The notes under the pieces were generated by a model. The model did not search any database. It saw nothing but the letters and a program-made list of their open reading frames with translations, and was not told the origin of the DNA. Positions 10,306 through 23,462 of a stretch of 64,000 nucleotides of DNA are shown here, piece after piece; position 1 is the first letter of the stretch, and each line of letters begins with the position of its first letter. A program made the position numbers and the translations under genes. Source of the DNA: Trichobilharzia szidati (Eukaryota > Platyhelminthes > Trematoda > Strigeidida > Schistosomatidae); contig OX235279.1 in the NCBI GenBank assembly GCA_944472155.2, positions 146,466,199-146,530,198 of the forward strand, read 5' to 3'.

Positions 10306-11720
10306 ATCCAATATCCAATACCGTTTTTACGAGCAAATGTAATCGAATTTGATTTCTTTGTGCTCGCTTCTTGATTTAAAGGTAAAGACTCCTGACCTTC
10401 GCTATACTTCTGCGCAGTTCGTCCCGCCAATCGACTGTCGTAGCTGTGGTTGACTCCAAAGTAGTAGTGCTGGGATTAATTATATGTTTTTCGTAGTATG
10501 TGGGTGTAAAGACTTTGCTACTACTGTGAATGGAGTTGATCCTTTCGACAGTTAGTCCTCGGGCAAAAGAAAAGAGATAATAATAACATATAATTAGTGT
10601 AGGTTATTCAGATGTTTACCCAGTTATGGTATATGGGATTTTAAGGGGATGGGCCGTTTGGACGCAGTCCTTGTGTCGCTGCAAGATTGTCCAGCCTTCG
10701 CTCAAAGGTGTCCACAGATGGTGCCATAGCTACATCTGCCGGTAATGAATTCCAGGGACAGCAAACTCGCAGTGAAATGAAGTAGGAGCACATCCGAGTC
10801 TTTGCCCTCTGGTGAGCAATCCTTCTGGGACTTCCACAAGGAAGCCCATACCTACATAGTGGCAGAACACCTTTGATTTGGTGATTCTGCTCATTTTTTA
10901 TCTTGTAGGCAGTGATCAAGTGCCCCCTTAGCTGACGGTAGCTAAGTGGGCAGAGACCTAATTTCTCTAGATGTTCATCGTATGGTTTGTTTCGGAGACC
11001 CATAATTTTTCCATCGGAACTAGGCTTAAGTCACGCTCTGACGTTGTGCAGGACAGGCTTTCGTTGCACAGAGTGTAACTTGCATTCTGCAGGCTACTTT
11101 GTACTTTTCAGGTTGAAAGTCATACCACTGGCCACCACCCAGTCTTCCAGAAGCTTCCCCAGTACTATTGCTGGGTTTATTTATGGAGTAGCCACCAGGT
11201 TTTCCTCCGGTGTAGTAATAGTGCCACCATTCTGTTCCGTACCAGCAATACCCACTTTGCTGTTCAACTTTTTGGTGAATGCCTAACTGAATGTTCCAGC
11301 CATCTGCAGACTAGTGAGGTACTGGCACTTAGGCACATGCCCACTGGCTGGTTGGTTTTCTTTCCGACATGAATCGGTACAGGCTTTAGGGGTTCGCCAA
11401 GGTTAGCTTGAAATGACCTCCTGTCATTCCTAACTCTTAAACTGCACCGGTTCCTCAGTTCCAGATATGCATCGTGGTCTGTCTTACTCTTGGATACTCG
11501 TCACGTAAACCAAGCCTTCCGCTTTGCTTGTAGAATACGTTGTGTACCTCTCCTCAGCCATGGGGACCTTTTCTTCGGCCGTGTTGTGACTAAAGTGACA
11601 GTATCCGAGACTGCTGTGTGAATAATCTCTCTTACCACTTCCTAGTGTTCATCCGCAGTCGCATGATTCAGATTCACATTTTTGGTTGATGGTAGACAGC
11701 GGAAATCTGTAAATCAATAC
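10306..11720 (-). mobile_element. Decayed CR1-type LINE with internal deletion
   Basis: The minus strand carries a diverged copy of the CR1 element at 28165-31505. Its 3' UTR (10306-10640) ends in the same tail unit, TATTGGATATTGGA, that ends the other copy. The C-terminal coding block 10641-11003 ([38 protein letters not shown]) is 120 codons of uninterrupted frame. From about 11130 to 11720 the sequence corresponds to an earlier part of the ORF (roughly 28970-29490 of the other copy). The section coding for the RT catalytic region is therefore missing, an internal deletion of several hundred bases. The rest is frameshifted and dead. Confidence 0.75.
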
Positions 11721-14190
11721 TGAAGGCCTTTTGTTATATCTGCACTTCACGAGCTTTCCCTGTAGCAAAAAACCTCGTAAGACACGACAGCTTTTTCCAA
11801 AATGCCCTACTGTGTTCTGAATAACAAGTTATTGTTTTCCAAACAGGTCGTAACGGCTTTCCTGATCATTTATTCAGGCAGCACCTACCCTGTTCTCTCA
11901 GGACGCTGCCGGGGCTGATTCTGTAGTTGGTTAATACTCATTTATGAAGGCTCTAGAGAAGAAGTATGCTAGAACCGCCACTTTCCTTCATAACCCCCTG
12001 GACATTTTATACTAGTAATATATTTGAAAACAGTTGTGAGCGTTACACCAGCACTTCACATACGCTAGTAGTCTTCTAGGTTTTACCAATCACTTTTGAG
12101 TTGGATGCATTTCACATCGTGCAACTTTTAACTTTCTCCACACGATAACTCCTAATAATGTTTTCCTGCATTTGTTGAATGTTTAATTTAGTCTGGGTTC
12201 AGAAAATTGTTTTCCGATAGAATGCACTGGGCAAAAGTCCTCTTGGACGTAGACTGTCGATCCTTTGATAGTATGACCATTGCTGAAGATTTCAGCTTCA
12301 TCACTTTTTGAATTTACTGTGGTCTTAAGGATCCATACAGATTGAGTTATCATTTGGGCTGATTCTGCCCAGCCTGTGGATAGTTACACCTACTAGTCCC
12401 ATAGGGGGCAGCATTGTCTATAACTCTTTTAAAGGAGGTCGTGTTCAAACCTAGTCTTGGGGTCTGAATCATGTGAATTGTCCACTCAGTTGGGCAACCT
12501 ATCAAAAAATCAGGTTGGCGGTTTTGCTTGAGGAAACTGACATCTTACATTCTTTCAAGGGTAACTCATCTTCCGCTAATGTTTTCTCTGGCCTTTTGCA
12601 TGACACATTACCTCGGCAACTTTTTATTTTTATCTCCTCCAATGTATCGTGACCGCTTATTTTAAGATGTGTTATGGAAGAGTCCAAACCTGCAGTGTCG
12701 GCTGCACTTGCAGATTTTACAGTGACGCTTGCCGTAGATCGTGGACCCTTGGTAATTCCCTTCCTTGGACAGAGTGGGTCAAGGGCATGACAAATAGGAT
12801 TGTTTAGCCAGATTACTGTTGTATATATTAGCGATCCTTATAACACCACTGATGTACCAGCACTAATTGTTTTTCGCCAGTGATGTGATGCCTCCGCTAT
12901 CAGGACACTTCAGTGACACACTAAATATTACAATGGCCTCCTTTGTGATATCTTCCTTGGAACCTCAACAGACCTGTGCTTGCAGCAACGTTTGTATACC
13001 TTGTTGGTCAGTAGTGTGCTGCATAAAACACAGACACTAAAGAAGAAGAAATTATACCGCATTTGTATTACTGCTAACTTATGAGTAACAACTTCTAGAT
13101 TCTCCAAAAGTTCACCCCAAGTCCCTCCCTACAATACACTTTTATTTTTCTATTTTATTAGCTATCATCAAGTCGTCCGTGATAACGTGATGGATGGGGG
13201 CATGCCAAAATAAACTTCCAAGTCACTCGTCATACATGAAGCATTTATATCCATAGGAGGGCTTCTTTTCTTCTATCAACACGTTCGAAAAGACTGATAT
13301 CTCTCTTTGGGAACGGCATTGTGACATTTGCGTGAGCTTCAAGGTGGAAGGTTGCACATTTCTCACAATAACGTAAACGGCTCAGATCTAACCACATGTA
13401 ACTACCTGGTAAGACAGTAGTGAACTTCGGCAGCAATAGTCCCATCTCGCGTGTATTTGGTGCTTGCATGAGCTTTCACCATCAGTAAAAGCCCTGCTTA
13501 CTGTTTGTGTAGTGAAGGAAGCGCAAACTAAGAAACAACTGAAAACAGCCTGGCACAGGAAATTCAATAGGAAAGAAAAACAATAAAATAGGTTGATGAA
13601 TCGCAGTATTACCTTACTTTATGAATTGTTAGAAAAGCAACTTTAACCCGTTCCGTCTGGATGTACTACGGACACCGACTATCTTCATGCTGTGAAGATG
13701 CTAGGTAACTACTCGTCAGCTAACATCATAGTCCAGCTGAGCTTAAGTCCAAAATCACTGATTGAAAATAAATGCACTCGAAGGAAAATCCTAGATATAG
13801 CTCTAAAAATAGGTCAATAGAAGCTACGTTCCTAGAGACGTCCTTTTTAGGTGGAAATTGATTTAAAATCTTTTTAACCCAGAATAGGGATACCCAGTGA
13901 TTGAGGAATTAAACGAAAAAAAGGGTAGCCAAGTATGTACCATAGCTCCTTTACGATTTGTAAGCCTCTCTTTATTTGTTGAATGATGAATGATCTTCCA
14001 TACGCCTGACTAGGTGTCCTCGCTTCACTCACCAACCACTTTGATTTAAAAACCTTGGAACCCCATAGCTTCCTACTTAGATAATCCGTGTGATCGATTG
14101 ATAATATGGGTAACCATTCTGATAGGAGATTTGGTTACTGAAATGGTGAGTTAAGCTTCTTCAGTGGAATGCCGAACATATGAAGCATTA
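11721..14190. other. Unassigned, moderately GC-richer old sequence
   Basis: About 2.5 kb with scattered short frames and no motif I can name. Its base composition is closer to the flanking retroelement remnants than to the AT-rich spacers, so a heavily decayed mobile element is plausible. I found no catalytic box. Confidence 0.35.
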
Positions 14191-14194
14191 TAAT

Positions 14195-14560
14195 TTACCG
14201 TTATTTTTTGCGTTACTAGTTGGACACAACAGCACACCTCCATTGTGTTCTGTCCCTTGTCGTCTTCCTTATCTGGCTCCATATCTGCCTCCAGTCTTTA
14301 ACCTCCCCTTCACATGATCTCTCATGTCATTCTGAGACCTGAATTTCAACACTGAGCTAGAGTAGCTGTCAATAAAAGTCTGCAGTGACCTGTTGAATTT
14401 ATTTTTGCTGATGCGCTAAATCACCATGTCATACAGCAGCACCCACCGATTTCACACCAGGGGTGATTCTTTCAGCTCAGTAGACTTTCACGCTGATGTC
14501 AGAATAATGAACCCATGCACTGCCTTTCTGATCCTATTCCGCACAAAAAAGGTGGGAGGG
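14195..14560 (-). mobile_element. Decayed RTE-type LINE 3' fragment
   Basis: Diverged version of the 3'-terminal RTE block: 'tctggctccatatctgcctc', 'cttcacatgatctctcatgt' and 'cactgatgtcaga'-like matches to the copies at 35.6 and 50.1 kb. Coding sense is almost lost. Confidence 0.5.
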
Positions 14561-14702
14561 TGGTGATTGCTAGTCAGCGGATATGATGGTGGGGACATAT
14601 GAGAACCACCCTTATCTGTGGGACAGCACTCTATTGCTAAGGCTCCTGAGTTCGAATGGCTTCTGCAGAATAAGAGAATAAATAAAATTTAAAAAAAAAG
14701 AC
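14561..14702 (+). repeat. Possible tRNA-derived SINE with A-rich tail
   Basis: The plus strand shows a B-box-like 'gagttcgaatggc' at about 14649 and ends in an A-rich tail (aaaataaaatttaaaaaaaaag). The head is too diverged to assign to either SINE family in this window. Confidence 0.35.
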
Positions 14703-15590
14703 AACAGAAGTTGAAAATTTGCCTAAAGCTGAAGTTTAAATAACAAACTCCTCGAATGCAAGTACATGGTATGAGTCCCCTACTTCAGAAGGACACCTAA
14801 ATGTATACTTCAGAAAAACAGTAGTTATTATTAAGCCCTCGCTTTTCTTCTACATAGTTCACGCACTTTGACTTTTGTGTTTAACTCCTATTTAACCTAT
14901 ATAAGTAGGTAAAATTATCATCTTTTTTTCACTTAAACTTTTTTTTCTTTTCGCAAGAAAGACCAGAATTCCATCACTAGAAAATCTCAGGGGGAAATAG
15001 TATTTTTTAAATGAAAAAAAAAACAAAAAAAAATGATGAGCCCCATGTTTTTTTTTACATATGTTTTGAATTATTAACACCTATTATATACTTCTGCACC
15101 TCTCTGTCGGTTTCCTTGTGTCTTCTTCTCTTTTCAAAGGTACTGCCTTAAACGAAGGCACTGAAACATTGCCGCTATCCTCGGAATATTGCTAGCCCAC
15201 CTGGTGAATAACGGAACCACCTCTATCATGAAATCTGCTGACAAGTTCAAAGTTGGTCTCATATACAACTGGAAATGTCACAATTATGGTGTACTTACCG
15301 GTGAATTTGAAGTTTTATGGACTTTCAAACACTCTATGAATCATTTAATTACAATTACTGTTCATTCCGCATCTCTTATATTTCACGTCAGCACCTGTAC
15401 GAAAATGCTACTTACCTTCCACAATTAACGTAATCGTTTATAATTCCCGCGTGAAATTGACAAACGGAATTTTTTTTTCAATTACAGTTTTGATTTGATG
15501 CTATATCTCATGAATTATTCAGTTGAAAGCATATCTCGAAAATTACCTATTGCCTTATTTGTACATTTCTTTTTAAATATTTCTCTCAAA
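14703..15590. other. Unassigned sequence with homopolymer runs
   Basis: Contains A/T runs near 14920-15060. The last part may belong to the non-LTR 3' end that follows. Confidence 0.35.
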
Positions 15591-15706
15591 TTTACCAGTA
15601 TTCAATCTATTTCTAGATTAACAAATCATATATATTCTATGAGTTCTAATTAGTGTACATTTGTTCATGCCTGTAAAAATGGCTGGTTTCTGTTCCAGAA
15701 ATAAAA

Positions 15707-15737
<31 letters not shown>

Positions 15738-15738
15738 G
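15591..15738 (+). mobile_element. 3' end of an unidentified non-LTR element with (ATT)n tail
   Basis: The block 'catgcctgtaaaaatggctg' followed by 'gtttctgttccagaaataaa' and an (ATT)n tail recurs, diverged, at the end of the ~430-bp insertion in the Gypsy element (25807-25854, tail AAATATATATAT). A shared terminal block with a variable microsatellite tail is typical of non-LTR or SINE 3' ends. The body upstream is not recognised. Confidence 0.5.
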
Positions 15739-18700
15739 ATATCCTCAACCCTAGCGCCTCTAGCTAGAACGATGCTGCGTAAGGGAGTTAAAAATACGAC
15801 TTCCTTAGATTCCTTTCAGTGATGATGTTTTAAGTTTGTTCTCAGCGGCAGGATATCTAAGTCACCTGTCTTTTCGTGTTTCTCTGAGGTATTCTCTTCA
15901 CTGATTCTTCCGCCAACCTGCAAGAAAGTGTATACTGCAATGGGTGCGGCAGATGCTAGCTTAGCATGGCAAATACGCTAGATCTGCATGGGGAAATGAA
16001 GCATATGCATCCTGATATACCAACTGATACTTGGACAATGATTAGGAGTGAAAAAGTCATTATAAGAGAAGTCGGTTCCGAGACATACGTTTATTTGGCT
16101 TTTATCATCAGATTGCATTTCACCTACAAATGGTCAGAGAGTAAGCCCCAATGCCAGTGGATCTGCAGCTGAACATTACAGGTGCTTAACACTTCAGCAT
16201 TTCTGGCTCACAGACGTGACCTATTCAAGCGAAGCTGACGCTGTTGTCGAAATATGACGAGTTGTTTTTTGGTAGGTGTATACTGTGGTCCATGGCAGTC
16301 GGGCACCAATCCCATTTTCCTAAGGGATACTTTTGTAAGATCAGAATTTGTACGCGACAGGTGACCTCTTAAAAGTAGTTATCTGTGATACACCATCCAG
16401 AACATTGTTCAAGCGGTAAATGGGTCACAGTTCAGTTAAGGGATGCGTTAAGTGTGAGGCAATATGCTGTCATGTAAATAATTGCATGGTTTTTCCAGCA
16501 TCATCCACTGCTGTGAGGATAGACGCCAGTTATCGAAGGCAAGTACAGACATGTCACCATACGGGTAAATCTCCTTTTGACAGGTTTCATTAGGACGCGA
16601 TAGGTACCTTCGCATCAGATAGTATGTATCTCACACACTTAAGAGTAGTCGGAAAGTTGATTGGTCTGTGGAAAGCGATGGCAGCAGGCGGGCGAGACTG
16701 TATGAATAGTACGATTCCGAATATCGTCAGTTCACGATTACTTGGCTCATATCAGTTGACTCCTTTTGAATTCCAGCGTGTGTCACACCTTAAATAGGGC
16801 AGACAGCTGGAAAGCTGTTGAATGCCGACTATTTCTATTATATTTAGTAGTTTACTTAGCAGATATTTTACCACCTCGTTTCTATGCAATATTTTTGACG
16901 TACTCCTAATTTTTTATATTTCAAATCATCCGAAGCATTCTAGGCACTGCCCGAATGATGCAAAGATTGTGTCGATCAAATTAGTTAAGAACTTTCAGTC
17001 CATATTTGGGGATGAAAATATGGTACACAAAATCCACGGCTTGCTTCACTTATGTTAGGCGGTAAAAATCCCAAACTATTAGTTAGATTTTCTTACCTCC
17101 CATTTGAGTCTTATATCCATTTTCTTCAGAGTGTGGTTACAGGTTCTAATAACCTACATTAGGTAGACATCTACGGAGAGGATGCTTAGCGGAAGCTAAT
17201 TCCTCTAAAAGTGAGATTCTTTCTGCATCTTTATGTGTTACTAAGTAAACTGCCTCTTTTCCCAGCCTTCAAGTAAGCACATGTCTTCCAGATAATTGAG
17301 TTATGGTGAGCAATATACCTAGAGTGGATTGTGAAATATTTGGCGCAACTGAGTTGAGATTTCGTGCTTAGCTTAGGGCTGTTATGAGCAACCGTTGGAT
17401 TCCAAAGGCACCGGAATCTTTCAGGCGGACTAACTTGAGGGCGAAACACGTATTCATGGTTTCAAAGAAGTAAAAAATATATTGATTTCAGTCTTGCATT
17501 ATTTTGTTATTATCCCCATGTTACATACTTTCGAGTTACAGCTTTTTTGTGGCCTCTGATGAGAGTTTGCGTGTAACCACAACAAAGCGATACCAAGGAC
17601 ACAATATATGTCATTGAAGACTTCCCTTCCTCACACGTCCCTATCTCCGCATATAATATCGTTAAATTCTTTGCAGATGAATAAACAGACCTGCCTCTGG
17701 ATAAGGCTGCGATGGTGTCGAAGGTTTGTGTATGGTAATTCTGTGGCCACCTCACGGTCGTACTGATTCACAGAAGTTAAGGGATACTCAGGAGATGTAA
17801 CGGGTTTGAAGACTTACGAGTTCATAGTGTTGGTGCGCTTCAGGAGGTGTACATTTTGTAGTGACTTTCCTTTTTGGATAGTTTTGACGAAGATGTTACA
17901 GCTCAAACAGCAACCGAATGAACTCACTGATCACCTATGAAGTTGTCATCCGAGGTGACTGAGTCTGCAAGTCACTACAGGGTGGGCCACTGAGCTACGA
18001 TTCGTGTTTAGTAATCACAGTGTTTAGAAGCGAACAAGGAAAGTTTCGGTTGATATCGTAACATTAGATTACCCATCTCGGTTGTTAGCCGATAAAGAGT
18101 TTCAGATCGATTCTCCCATTTTCCGTCAACCACTACAGCTTGACACTCATAAGAAACATGTTAAAGTTCATTAACAACATATCTCAGCCTGTTTGAGTTT
18201 ACATACCCACCGATAACTTCCACTGTGTCACCAATCAACATGTAAGTTAGATTTTACTGCAGTTATTACTTGTAGATGTGCCAGGAATGAAGAAACAGAC
18301 ACAGATGTGGCTACTCAACACGCCTGATAGCTGTTATATCGCACCTCCGTTCTTTTGAGTTATGCTTACATGATTTTTTGCCTTGCTACGCTCTAACTGA
18401 GCCCAAGCTGGCGCAGAGCAGAGTGGCTGATAGCACGGACCAAGATGTTGCTGGAATGAATTCAGTCAAAGTTTTGAAATCTCCAGGCAGATGGCATTTG
18501 GACAGCGACGTTATCATGTCATTCCCCGTAACGAAATTATCCGATGAGATATATCGTCGGTTTATACCATGCTGACCCTGAAGCTTCGGTTGACCCGAGC
18601 GTCCAGAATTTAATCAATCGCATCATGAATGAATTTCTGGAGCCCATTTAAAGCACTGTATCTTCACCAGCAAGGATGAGGAGAAGGTGATTGTTTCCAT

Positions 18701-20170
18701 TGGTATGCTTACGGTTTTCATTTCACTCATTTTCAGACTGTCATTTATCTGAACATGGAGAACGCAGAATTCGCAGAAAGTACCAGACTATCTACTTCAT
18801 TTGCTTCAAATGATTTCTAACTTGTATGTAGTCCCCACACTGTAAATACATCTTGGATAAATAGGAAATATGTACTTTTAAAAGTTTAACTGCCTTTTAG
18901 TCTTTGTGTTGACAGAAGTACGTTTTTTGTTCGACGAACTGTGGACATATTAGATATGTCTTACGTGGGGCTAAAGGCTTGTGTTCCACTGCATAACTGT
19001 TGACGAGTTGTCGGGGTCCAGTGCAGACACTTTGAAGCAGATATCAGGGGCAGACTTTAGACAACCATCCCCCTTTCTTCATTCAGCCCTAACGTTTTTG
19101 CCTGGAAATGCCTGCAGAAGACCAGTAGAAATTGCTAGCTGGAGAAAGACCCAAAACATCACCCAATAACTTCAAATAGAGTTTTGTTAAAAACATATAC
19201 TCTGGAAACACTGCAACATTGTTATGTTTAACAGATACGTGGAGTAATTATAAGGTAAACCTGCAGGTGTGCGGTCATGCAACGACCAAACACAAAGTGT
19301 ACCATGGCTGAAAAAAGTCGCTTGCGGTCAACAAAGATGTATTTTTAAACAAATAACATACAACGGTTGGTAATGAATAACAATATTGTCTAATTTTCAC
19401 AAAGACGAAAAGTGAAGTGTGAAATACATTTAAATCATATTTGACAGCATAATCTTGGTGTAATAGCCATGTTCCCAGTCCTTTGTATTGAAGCTGAATG
19501 AATTCTATTTGTCATGTTTGGAGTGTATTCACCAAGATAGGCGACTCAACGACATGGTGTATCTGACATTAGTTTTAGGTGATAAAGTCCATTAGGCTGG
19601 AAGCCTGAGGTCAGCTAGCAAGTGTCTTTTCCATTTGGTAGATGCATTATGCCAACATGTGCCAACAAACAAGGAATCCAGGCTTAGGACCTCCTACTGA
19701 CTGATTCCAAAAGCGTAATACTAATAGTGAATACTTTGAAGACGTTTTTATTGGGGTAACTGGTATGACGTCTAGCCATTTCCACAGCCATCTACCACCA
19801 TTCAGTCTGAAACATCATTTATGGGGCAGAAGAGTTATATAGAAATATGAGGGCAAGGAGCGTCTGCTCGTCGTCATCATTCAGGAGATTGCTGGTGGGT
19901 AAAGTTCCACTGATAGCTAACATTGCTGGGAGAAGCTAAACAATGGTCAACCTAACGAACAAACCTATTGCATTAAAATGCCGAATTTAGGTGAAAGAAG
20001 AGAACTTGGGTTGATTAGTGACAATGAATTTTATTCAGGGCCGAGGGTAACTTTTTTATCCTCTAACTGTCTTAGGTCAAATTCAGTTTGTCCCAAAACA
20101 TGCTGAAACTTCCCTGAACGTTTTTAGGAGATGAAGGGATTCCAAGGTTTAGTCATTTTTGTGAATTGTC
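15739..20170. other. Large unassigned region
   Basis: About 4.4 kb with no convincing coding signature on either strand and only short chance frames. Composition is near-balanced compared with the AT-rich spacers elsewhere. The last few hundred bases could be the decayed LTR of the Gypsy copy that follows, because the boundary near 20176 aligns with the LTR/polypurine junction of the better copy. The LTR itself is not recognisable. Confidence 0.35.
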
Positions 20171-20175
20171 TACAG

Positions 20176-21625
20176 CTTCAGCTCACTGTCCCAGATTAGT
20201 TTCATGAGGACCCTAAAGCGAAACCAGCCGGGAGTAAAAAACTAATGGTGCTACCTTCAGTACAACTTCCGATGGTTATGATAGAACGAAGTGCCTACCG
20301 GTCAACCACCTACACTAATAAGGGAAAAGCACATCGCTTCATTGATGTTTGTCCGATGGATCTCGTGCTTCATTTGATTCTCGTCCAGTGTCCTGAAAGA
20401 GGAAACAAGAATGCCAAGAACCTTGTCAAGAGACATCTGCCTATATAAACCAAATGAAAAATGTAACATCGTAACAGATTTTTGAGTAGTTCATATGTTT
20501 TATGTACGGCCACAAGAAATGCATTTCATTTCTGACTCTAGATACATTGAAAAATGATGTATATGCGTAAAAGGAAGTACCATAAGCAGAACATGTTACC
20601 TTGTTTAATGAGGAGTGGTGCACGTACGTCTTACCCTGTAAGATGAGTGTACAGGTGCTCTGGGAATCTCAGAAGGTCTAGAACGTATTTTTCGAGTCTC
20701 GTTAGAGGTTCCGTTCGCCTTCGCGGGGCTAGTTGCTTCTTCAAGTACTACTGGGTATTCAGTTGTGTGTGTATCATTCGCAACGACCGTTTCAGGACTC
20801 ATGGAATTAGCTTCTAAGTAGGTCGGTTTCTGCCTGTCGATGCTAGTGCAGTCTTCGTAGTGCTTTTATTCATGAACGAAGAATTCGCTCACACGTTTAG
20901 TGACTTGATATGATCCACCGTACGACGTACAGAGTAGTGACGCAAAAATACATGTGAAGAAATTGTCAGGCATGTGTCAGTTGTACGAATCAGCTTCAAA
21001 ATCGGACTACCCACGTATCATGAAGATGGCGCTGCTTCCAGATGACCAGCCGCTACAACTCTGAATACCATGTGCATTACTCAACTCGAGAATATCAAAA
21101 AAGTTTGGCACTTTGAAGATCGTTCATTTCTCTCCTGACACTAAAGCAGTATTGCTAGGGCACAAAATCTATGAATAAACATCAGCGCAAATCACAATAA
21201 TGCTTCTGGTCGTTTTTCTCTAGTCTTCTGGCAAAAAGAGTCCGATTATGACAGCTGCAATTATTGTTTCCCACGAAAATGGAGATCTATTAGAATAAAT
21301 AAACTATATGTCTCTCATTCAATGTGTCACAGAGGATAGTTTGTTTACGTATGTCCGGCGATTTTTTTCTTAATAGCAGAGTTGTTACCAAAAATTCAAC
21401 TTGGTATCCTGTTTCTGAAGACGTGCCAGTTTCCCTAGGTTCATGCTATCAATTGAGACAAGGAAAAGGTGCACAAGAAGGCATCTGCCACAACTCTGCT
21501 GACTCTGGATACACGGTGAATATCCGATATAAGCTGTGGGACGTAGTCTAGTTGGTGTGATTGCAGTGGTGAAAACCTACCGAAGTTGAGTTCAGGGAGT
21601 ACATGAGGGCTTTGTGTAGACAAAG
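20176..21625 (-). mobile_element. Decayed Gypsy-class element, 3' pol region
   Basis: A diverged, deleted copy of the Gypsy element at 23.4-27.8 kb. 20176-20450 aligns with its 3' non-coding region ('tttatgaggaccctaa', 'aacaagaatgc', 'aaccttgtcaag'). 20605-21000 aligns with the integrase C-terminus and GPY/F-like end. 21380-21600 aligns with the RNase H/integrase linker ('gaagacg.gccagtt', 'ggcatctgccaca', 'gatacacggtgaatatc'). The central integrase is largely lost. No intact frame remains. Confidence 0.7.
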
Positions 21626-22380
21626 CGTGTCCTTTGACTGTAACAGTTAGTTTCTTCTACAATAACCTCTGAAATACGAATAGTAAATTTATCTGGTAAG
21701 GAACTTAACCCTAAGTTCTTATTATTTGGAAGACGCTCCGAACCGATAATTACTAGGACTTTCTAGACTTTAACTCCAAAACACCGGTACTTTAAGAAAG
21801 TTATATTGTTTGACAATTAAAGTCTAGATAGTTCCAAGTCTATAAACAAATGTTTACAATAAATATGATGTACTTTTATTCGTATTCTTTCGTCTTCTTC
21901 CATCCTGTACACGCGCCTTCGAGTTGCCCAAGGTCAATAAACAAACGTCCAATGTTCGCTTCCATTGACATTATCACTGACTACAATTTCATCAATACAA
22001 GGAAAGCAAGTGCTCATTATCTCTGAAAGGCTACTCTTCACTCTTCAAGTCACTGTGAAGTTGAATTTTGTTGAGAGTAAGAGGCTGGTATAGACAAAAT
22101 GTTCAACAAATGAAACATTTATGTAGAGCGTGCTACTGTCAAAAGTTTGTGAGCAGTATATACCATTGATATCTTCTACAAAAACCTTAAATGGCAAAGC
22201 GATAGGTCAGGTTGCAGAGAAAAATAAAGGTCACTGTGGGATATAATATGGAAACCATTAAGATAAAAGAAGCAGAGTACGAAAATTAATTGCAAACTGA
22301 AGTCTCAATATAATGCTTTTATATTTCGTCAATTCAGCAATTCTAGTACAAAACACTGAAGTTTTTGTATTTGAACTGAT
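21626..22380. other. Unassigned sequence
   Basis: No coding or repeat signature was recognised between the decayed Gypsy copy and the SINE. Confidence 0.35.
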
Positions 22381-22384
22381 ATTA

Positions 22385-22580
22385 AGTTGGTTGGAGGATC
22401 TTATCATGAGCTGTTATCCGTTGGAAAATCACCTGGGAGTATTGGACAGCTGTTTCATCATACTAGTTCGGGGCTCTTCAGAAGTACGCATTCGCCACCA
22501 GGGTTAGAACCCAGGACATTCTGGTTACAAGGGCAGCTAGCTCGTAGACCATTAAGCCATTGAGACACTATCCAATGGCC
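22385..22580 (-). repeat. Hammerhead SINE copy
   Basis: The minus strand shows a tRNA-like head with B box GGTTCTAACCC, then TACTTCTGAAGAG, a degenerate stem II, GAAAC and AGCTGTC. CTGAAGA fits CUGANGA, but stem II no longer pairs well. It lies 49 bp before the target duplication of the Gypsy element. Confidence 0.7.
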
Positions 22581-22624
22581 AGCCCACGAAATCTGACTTC
22601 TGCCGATTCACAATGTCTTCTTTG

Positions 22625-22628
22625 ATGA
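22625..22628. repeat. Target-site duplication ATGA, left
   Basis: ATGA flanks the left LTR, and ATGA also follows the right LTR at 32305-32308. This is consistent with a 4-bp Gypsy-type target duplication. Four bases alone are weak evidence, but the positions are exactly at the LTR ends. Confidence 0.5.
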
Positions 22629-23447
22629 TTTAGAGGTTGCAGGTATCGACGTTCCCGAGTTGCACGGATCATACTAACACAAGATCTTATACCAACAACT
22701 TCTATAGTGTTCGTTCTTCGAGTACCAAAGATAAAGCAAAAGACCAGATTTTGTCGTCCAAAGTACGTAGTATATTTCGGGACAAAATCGCGGGTAGAGG
22801 TGAATGCTTAGCTAGCTAGTAATCGTGCACGCACGTGACACGACAGAGTACCAAATGGCGGGGATGCTTGACCGGAAGCCTTTGTGGTGGACCTTTTGCT
22901 CTGTTAGCTTATTTACCCAATATTCAAAATAGAAAACAAAATACCAAATCAGTTTAGTTACGGGAAGAATATATTAAAGTTTTGTTACTTGGGTTTACAA
23001 AGATCCAAATTCCACAATAAACGTACTGGATTCCAGAAGTGCTGCGGGAAGACTGCTACAGTTCTAATTCTCCAGTGTTGACGTTGCCGGAGGTCGACCA
23101 AAGTGCGTAGGAAGAGGCTACGGTGCTCCTGCAAAAATTCGAGATAGAAAGCAGGTTGTTATAATTGATCGACGGCAGTTGAGGTGGTGGAGAAGACGGA
23201 GAGTCGAAGGCAGAATTATATATTTTTTTAAATCTCGAGGGAAGTTCAAAGTACAGAGTTTTTTTGGTTAAAACAAAGTAGTGTACAATATGTTCATTTT
23301 TTACATAATAGTAAAATTTGGATAAGTTTATTTTTGAGGACTCCACACCTTCAGCTAAACAAGTCGACTTAAACAGTGGTGGTCAGCATCCAATGTTGAG
23401 TGATGATTGCTGTGGTTAATAATTTTGGGGAATTATTTACCGCTACA
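22629..23447 (-). repeat. 3' LTR of Gypsy element (819 bp)
   Basis: On the minus strand the LTR starts TGTAGCGGTAAATAATT and ends CCTCTAAA. Positions 22648-23447 match 31505-32304 base for base without a gap; by eye the only difference is at 22655/31512. A polypurine tract precedes it. The LTR contains a 96-codon open frame (23056-23346, minus) identical in both copies. It has no recognised domain and lies in the segment missing from the short LTR at 33996, so I do not call it a gene. Confidence 0.9.
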
Positions 23448-23462
23448 GCTCACTCCCCCCTA
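23448..23462 (-). other. Polypurine tract next to 3' LTR
   Basis: On the minus strand CTAGGGGGGAGTGAGC ends directly at the TGTAGCGG start of the LTR. This is the expected position and composition of the plus-strand primer in an LTR retrotransposon. Confidence 0.75.

Noticed and set aside
23056..23346. 96-codon minus-strand frame, identical at 31913-32203
   Set aside because: Lies inside both LTR copies; the identity follows from LTR identity. No domain, and the segment is absent from the short LTR.
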